DNA from: an uncultured Sphingobacteriales bacterium
Lineage (GTDB): Bacteria > Bacteroidota > Bacteroidia > Chitinophagales > Chitinophagaceae
NCBI GenBank assembly: GCA_946887085.1
Contig: CAMPKG010000005.1
Coordinates: 1-26,226 of the forward strand
DNA length: 26,226 bases
Reading direction: 5' to 3'
Part shown: positions 22,564 to 26,226 of the stretch, in pieces
How the letters are laid out: each line of letters opens with the position of its first letter
Position numbering within the stretch: the stretch's first letter is position 1
The notes under the pieces: model-generated
Databases searched by the model: none
Seen by the model: only the letters and a program-made list of their open reading frames with translations
What the model was told of the DNA's origin: nothing
Translations under genes and position numbers: made by a program

Positions 22564-23637
22564 TTATAAATCCATGCCAGCTACGTAAGGATAAGCGCTG
22601 TTGTTATTAGTATAAAAAAACAATTTGTCTGTCCCCGACTCGGTCTCAAAAGCGTTGTTTGCATCTTTAAGCACCGGCGCAGGAATGCCCTCGTTCAACT
22701 CAGCATCAGCTACAAATATTCTAGCCTCATCCCAGAGTCCCTGTTCTATAAAGCTATTCAGCAGGTGCGCGCCACCTTCTATTATCAGGGAGAGTTTGTT
22801 TTGTTCGTGGAGCTTGTCCATTAATTTATTGAGCAATGAAGAGCCAAAATCAAATTGCACGTATTGTACATGCTCTCCGTTGGCTTCTTTCTGTTCATTT
22901 ATGATCCACGTTGTGGCGTCATCATTAAACACGCGCAAAGATCGTGGAAGTTTCAAATCCTTGTCGAGCACAATGCGCAAAGGCTGCCTCCCGGGCCATA
23001 GCCTTGAAGTCAATTGAGGATCATCATTCAGCGCAGTATTGTAACCCACCATAATTGAGGCCTCTTCCGTACGCCATTTGTGCAGCAGCTGTTTGCTGTG
23101 TTCATTGCTTATTTGAAAGCGTGTACGGTTAAGCGGCGCAAATAAACCCGAGCTTGTTTGCGCCCATTTCAGGATGATGTAAGGCCGCTTTTGCTGATGA
23201 AAACAAAAGAATCTGCGGTTCATCCATGCTCCTTCCTGTTCAAGTATCCCTGTTTGGGTGGCAATGTTGTTGTCCTTAAGTATCTGCATTCCTCGCCCTT
23301 CAACTTTTTCAAAAGGATCAACATTGCAAACAATTACTTCTTTCACCTGCTCCTTGACAAGACGATCGGCGCAAGGTGGTGTTTTGCCGTGATGTGCGCA
23401 TGGCTCGAGATTCACGTACATGGTGCTTTCAGGAATAAGCCGCTTATCTTCTTCCGCAACACTTTCTATGCAATTCACTTCGGCATGAGCCTGCCCGTAC
23501 TCTTTATGCCAGCCTTCGCCAATAACACGCCCCTTATGCACCAATACAGCACCTACCATAGGATTAGGTGCAACCATTCCCTTTGAAAGCTGTGCGAGCT
23601 CCACGCATCGACGCATATATTTGTCGTGATCAGGCAT
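22564..23637 (-). CDS. ribD: bifunctional riboflavin biosynthesis deaminase/reductase
   Basis: 357 residues from the ATG at 23637. Performs two successive steps of riboflavin synthesis: deamination of the pyrimidinone and NADPH reduction of the ribosyl chain. The N-terminal deaminase domain shows MVAPNPMVGAVLV (21-33) and the zinc ligands H51, C80 and C89, with the proton-shuttling E53 in HAEVNCI and the PCAHHGKTPPC motif. The C-terminal reductase domain (about 150-357) has RPYIILKWAQTSSG and ASIMVGYNTALNDDPQLTSR. The next upstream ATG (23658) lies before the promoter element and is not used. It is the head of an operon with the DMT transporter, yigZ and queG. The -7 element is 5 nt from the ATG, so no room exists for an FMN riboswitch. 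Confidence 0.95.
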   Translation of the reverse strand: MPDHDKYMRRCVELAQLSKGMVAPNPMVGAVLVHKGRVIGEGWHKEYGQAHAEVNCIESVAEEDKRLIPESTMYVNLEPCAHHGKTPPCADRLVKEQVKEVIVCNVDPFEKVEGRGMQILKDNNIATQTGILEQEGAWMNRRFFCFHQQKRPYIILKWAQTSSGLFAPLNRTRFQISNEHSKQLLHKWRTEEASIMVGYNTALNDDPQLTSRLWPGRQPLRIVLDKDLKLPRSLRVFNDDATTWIINEQKEANGEHVQYVQFDFGSSLLNKLMDKLHEQNKLSLIIEGGAHLLNSFIEQGLWDEARIFVADAELNEGIPAPVLKDANNAFETESGTDKLFFYTNNNSAYPYVAGMDL

Positions 23638-23642
23638 TGACG

Positions 23643-23650
23643 CAAATGTA
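23643..23650 (-). promoter_or_regulatory. -7 promoter element (TACATTTG) of the ribD operon, 5 nt before the ATG
   Basis: An exact TAnnTTTG on the minus strand ending 5 nt before the ribD ATG. It predicts a leaderless mRNA for the whole four-gene operon. Confidence 0.55.
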
Positions 23651-23716
23651 AAGCGCAACCTTCAAAAGCTGACGCTTCATTTTTAATGGTTCCGAGCGGG
23701 GACGCCCGAACCAGTG

Positions 23717-23724
23717 TATCTTTA
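23717..23724 (+). promoter_or_regulatory. near-consensus -7 element (TATCTTTA) of prmC, 4 nt before the ATG
   Basis: This matches TAnnTTTG except for the last base and ends 4 nt before the prmC ATG at 23729. The 91-bp gap to ribD therefore holds two divergent, near-leaderless promoters. Confidence 0.4.
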
Positions 23725-23728
23725 CCCC

Positions 23729-24580
23729 ATGCTCACTTACAACACCGCATTTTACGAGCTGAAGAACAATTTGAAACGGCTTTACGACGAACGTGAGGCT
23801 GCTGCCATCGCGCACGAGGTAATGGAGCACGTAACAGGACTGGACAAAATGAAAAGGCTGATTGAAAAAGATGCGACATTGACCGAGTTACAGCAACAAC
23901 AATATACCGGTGCATTGACAAAGCTGCAAACCGGCATGCCTTTGCAATATGTTTTAGGCCACGCATGGTTTATGGGCAGGCAATTCAGGGTAGACGGCAA
24001 TGTGCTGATACCACGCCCGGAAACTGAGGAACTGGTACAATGGATCGCAGATGACCACAGGAATAAAAACCTGGCCATTCTCGACATAGGCACCGGCAGT
24101 GGCTGCATTCCTGTTTCTTTGAAATTGGAATTGCCGGAAAGCATCGTCACTACCTGCGACATAAGCGAAGAAGCGATCGAAGTGGCAAGAAAGAACGCCC
24201 GCTTATTAGGCGCAGATCTTGAATTTCTCCGTGGCGATTTTCTAAGCCATGTCTTTCGGAGGCAACTTCCCCACTATGACGTTATCGTTTCCAATCCTCC
24301 CTACATTCCCATAGCCGAGAAAGAATCACTGGACAAAAACGTACGTGATTTTGAACCTGAACTCGCATTGTTTGTGCCCGACGAAGATGCGTTGTTATTT
24401 TATCGCCACATTGCGCGGTTTGGCAAAGAGCATTTGAATCCCGGTGGAACTATCTATTGTGAGCTTCATCTTGATTATGCAAACGCCACAGGAGAATTAT
24501 TCAGGCGTGAAGGATATGCGGACGTAAGTGTTGAAAAAGACATGCACGGCAATCTGCGGATGCTGAAAGCCAAAATGTAA
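23729..24580 (+). CDS. prmC: peptide chain release factor N5-glutamine methyltransferase
   Basis: 283 residues from the ATG at 23729; the GTG at 23714 lies upstream of the promoter box and is not used. It methylates the Gln of the GGQ motif in release factors RF1/RF2, raising termination efficiency. Visible: an N-terminal helical domain that grips the release factor (about 1-85), FRVDGNVLIPRPETEELV (86-103), SAM motif I LDIGTGSGCIPVSLKLE (118-134), an acidic CDIS loop (143-146), and the catalytic NPPY motif (189-192) followed by IP. The C-terminus ends in LRMLKAK as usual. A bidirectional terminator begins right at its stop codon. The gene is divergent from ribD. Confidence 0.95.
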   Translation: MLTYNTAFYELKNNLKRLYDEREAAAIAHEVMEHVTGLDKMKRLIEKDATLTELQQQQYTGALTKLQTGMPLQYVLGHAWFMGRQFRVDGNVLIPRPETEELVQWIADDHRNKNLAILDIGTGSGCIPVSLKLELPESIVTTCDISEEAIEVARKNARLLGADLEFLRGDFLSHVFRRQLPHYDVIVSNPPYIPIAEKESLDKNVRDFEPELALFVPDEDALLFYRHIARFGKEHLNPGGTIYCELHLDYANATGELFRREGYADVSVEKDMHGNLRMLKAKM

Positions 24581-24604
24581 AAGGCCCCGCAGAAGCGGGG
24601 CCTT
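24579..24604. terminator. bidirectional terminator between prmC and the phaE-like gene
   Basis: A 10-bp perfect stem, AAGGCCCCGC (24581-24590) with GCGGGGCCTT (24595-24604), has loop AGAA. On the plus strand a TTTCTTT tail follows; on the minus strand the tail begins TTTTAC. It ends prmC from the left and the convergent phaE-like gene from the right, starting at the prmC stop codon itself. Confidence 0.88.
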
Positions 24605-24627
24605 TCTTTATCCTCTTAAAAGTCCGA

Positions 24628-26121
24628 TTAAGCTTTTTTAGTGCGCGTAGATGTTGCAGCTTTCTTTTCTTCAGCAGCTACCTCTCCGTCTATCTCCAGC
24701 ATTTTCTCCAGCTGGCGAACTTGTTTCTTCAGGTCGTAGATGGTTTTGTACATCTCGTCCATTTCGCTGCGGGTAGCTACAGGAATGCCTACCATCATTT
24801 TCTCAACCTGGCCTTCAACGTCTTTGCGCAGTTTCATTTGCAGAGAGCTAACTTCTGCCATCAGCTTACTGTACTCTTCACCTTCAAACAATGAAACGAA
24901 AACTTTATCGCCAATGTTCAGCCACTCCTGGTACATAGCCAGCATGCTGGTCATTTCTTCACCTTTCTGCATCTTGCCCATCACGTTCTCAGCCAGTTTG
25001 TCCATTACCTGTGTACCCTGGTTGTAGATCATGTATTGCAGCTCAGCATTTTTGATGCTGTATACCATCATGCGGTTAGCTATATCGTTCCACTCCAGCA
25101 TAGATTTTGTGTGCTGGTTTGGCGTCATCATTTTGATCATGGGTGCAACGGCGTTGTTCAGGTTGTTGTACCATGTGTTGTAGCCATTCATCATGTTGCC
25201 GAAGATCTCAGAAGCATTAGGCATAGAGGAACCCATCATACCACGCATCTGCTGGTAGTTATTCATACCCAACTGGTTCATCTGGCCCATACCGTTCTGC
25301 ATCATGTTGGTCATGTTCTGCATATACTGGCGGCTGCTCTCAGGCATGAAACCGAAGAACTTATCCATCATTTCTTTGTAAGAAGAAGGGTTCATGAACT
25401 GCTTATACATATCCATGTTGAAAGTTTTCTCCTGGATAGATTTCCACATTGGCGTCCACATTTCTGCAAAGCGTGTGAAACCTTCAGTTACATTCACCAT
25501 GTTGCGGTAAGCATCCTGTGCAGTACCGTTGTTCATGTTCTTCTGCCACTCGCTGAAGTTGTTGTTCAGCATTTCGTACTGTTGGTTAAAGATACCCGTC
25601 CAGTTGTCAGAAGATTTTTTCCATGCATCCATATTGAAAGGATTCATGTTCTGCATCTGGCTCATCCAGGTGTTTGCATTATTCATCCAGTTAGCCGATT
25701 GGTTCATGCCACCCATCCAGTTGTTCATATTGCCCATCCAGTTATTCCATGCAGCCATCGGGTCTGTATTCATCGTGTTGTTATTTGCAGTGTTGTTCTT
25801 CACGAAATCCAGGTTCATTTCCCACATTTGCTTAGCCCAGCCCATCTGCGTGTTGAACCAGTTCTGGTAAAACTCGTTCATTTGAGACATATTGTCTTTT
25901 GCAGTTTCTGTGGCATTGTTTGCCTGCTCAGAAGTTTTGGTAAACATGTTCCGCTGGTTCTCTATCCAGTTCTTGTACCACTCGCTTCCTTTTTCCACCG
26001 TGTCGTTCACCATAGCATTTCCGTTGGCAAATTTTTTGGTATTCTCTACCATTGTGTCTACCACCTGCTTCTGGGCGTTCACCATGTTTTCTACAAAATT
26101 CTTGTTGTCCTGGTTAGCCAT
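24628..26121 (-). CDS. PhaE-like class III PHA synthase subunit / phasin-like protein
   Basis: 497 residues. The C-terminal third, from about 385 to 470, resembles the PhaE subunit of class III polyhydroxyalkanoate synthases (PF09712): MYQEWLNIGDKVFVSLFEGEEYSKLM, a helix, then GIPVATRSEMDEMYKTIYDLKKQVRQLEKML, ending in a coiled coil. The last 20 residues are Lys/Ala-rich, as in granule-associated proteins. The N-terminal 300 residues are unusual: strongly enriched in Met, Asn, Trp and Gln with repeated W-x-x-W/M-N patterns (for example near 120-170), with an amphipathic, phasin-like character. Known PhaE proteins are about 350-380 residues. PhaE works with PhaC, which is not in this window; it may lie to the right. 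Expected at the surface of storage granules. The family call rests on the C-terminal pattern. Confidence 0.75.
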   Translation of the reverse strand: MANQDNKNFVENMVNAQKQVVDTMVENTKKFANGNAMVNDTVEKGSEWYKNWIENQRNMFTKTSEQANNATETAKDNMSQMNEFYQNWFNTQMGWAKQMWEMNLDFVKNNTANNNTMNTDPMAAWNNWMGNMNNWMGGMNQSANWMNNANTWMSQMQNMNPFNMDAWKKSSDNWTGIFNQQYEMLNNNFSEWQKNMNNGTAQDAYRNMVNVTEGFTRFAEMWTPMWKSIQEKTFNMDMYKQFMNPSSYKEMMDKFFGFMPESSRQYMQNMTNMMQNGMGQMNQLGMNNYQQMRGMMGSSMPNASEIFGNMMNGYNTWYNNLNNAVAPMIKMMTPNQHTKSMLEWNDIANRMMVYSIKNAELQYMIYNQGTQVMDKLAENVMGKMQKGEEMTSMLAMYQEWLNIGDKVFVSLFEGEEYSKLMAEVSSLQMKLRKDVEGQVEKMMVGIPVATRSEMDEMYKTIYDLKKQVRQLEKMLEIDGEVAAEEKKAATSTRTKKA

Positions 26122-26226
26122 TTTGTTGTTTTTATGAAATAAAATATTGTTTGCTAAATCTTATTGATGCGAAGGAAGCTATGATTTATTAATTCTAAGT
26201 TATCCCGTCGTTACCTGATCCTGATT
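26122..26226. other. upstream region of the phaE-like gene, right edge
   Basis: 105 bp, A/T-rich next to the ATG on the minus strand, with no exact TAnnTTTG. The nearest resemblance is TAACTTAG further upstream. No coding sequence is evident before the window ends. Confidence 0.3.

Noticed and set aside
23638..23728. Possible FMN riboswitch before ribD
   Set aside because: Only 91 bp separate ribD from prmC, and the promoter box is 5 nt from the ribD ATG, leaving no room; no conserved RFN sequence is seen.
25036..26142. 368-codon open frame on the plus strand antisense to the phaE-like gene
   Set aside because: Its His/Val/Leu-rich protein is the mirror of the Met/Asn/Trp-rich codons on the other strand, there is no domain pattern, and the real gene has clear PhaE-like features.
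1..26226. CRISPR arrays, insertion sequences, prophage or defence islands
   Set aside because: No spaced direct repeats, transposase, integrase, restriction or toxin-antitoxin genes were recognised; the content is mainly housekeeping and envelope genes.

Overview
The window looks like an ordinary chromosomal segment of a Bacteroidota bacterium, probably of the Chitinophagaceae type. The reasons are the protein families present (a DUF1579 lipoprotein, a DUF5683 protein, a LuxE-like acyl-protein synthetase, a protein with a T9SS-like C-terminal sorting module), the scarcity of Shine-Dalgarno sequences, and many copies of the Bacteroidota sigma-factor -7 element TAnnTTTG just in front of operon-leading genes. 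I see no insertion sequence, prophage, CRISPR array, integrase or other sign of a mobile region.

Left part (1-6560): a DUF1579-type lipoprotein, a small secreted protein, a four-helix membrane protein on the opposite strand, isopentenyl-diphosphate isomerase (idi), tRNA-Leu(CAG), a LuxE-like ATP-dependent acyl-protein synthetase head-to-head with a lipoprotein gene only 14 bp away, a 2'-5' RNA ligase-like protein, and an M19 dipeptidase.

Middle (6559-14974): a two-gene operon of paralogous multi-membrane-span GT-C-like proteins, each with a C-terminal extracytoplasmic domain; dihydrolipoyl dehydrogenase (lpdA); a small membrane protein; an APC-family amino-acid permease; and a secreted protein combining an FN3-like region with a T9SS-like CTD.

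Right part (14971-26226): lipB with a two-helix membrane protein downstream; a tail-specific protease (prc); a DUF5683 protein; pcm; a four-gene operon ribD - DMT transporter - yigZ - queG; prmC divergent from ribD; and a PhaE-like PHA synthase subunit rich in Met, Asn and Trp.

Themes: lipoate metabolism occurs twice (lipB and lpdA, in separate units), and envelope proteins are frequent. The gene layout is very compact: convergent pairs touch or overlap at their stop codons (4454-4482, 6557/6559, 14971-14974, 20131/20132). The -7 promoter element lies only 4-7 nt before the ATG of several genes, which predicts leaderless or near-leaderless mRNAs. I found no strong case for a wholly new system. 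The most worthwhile leads are the leaderless-promoter pattern, the tandem GT-C pair, the orphan LuxE-like gene, the M19 enzyme with an HxH motif, and the orphan long PhaE.
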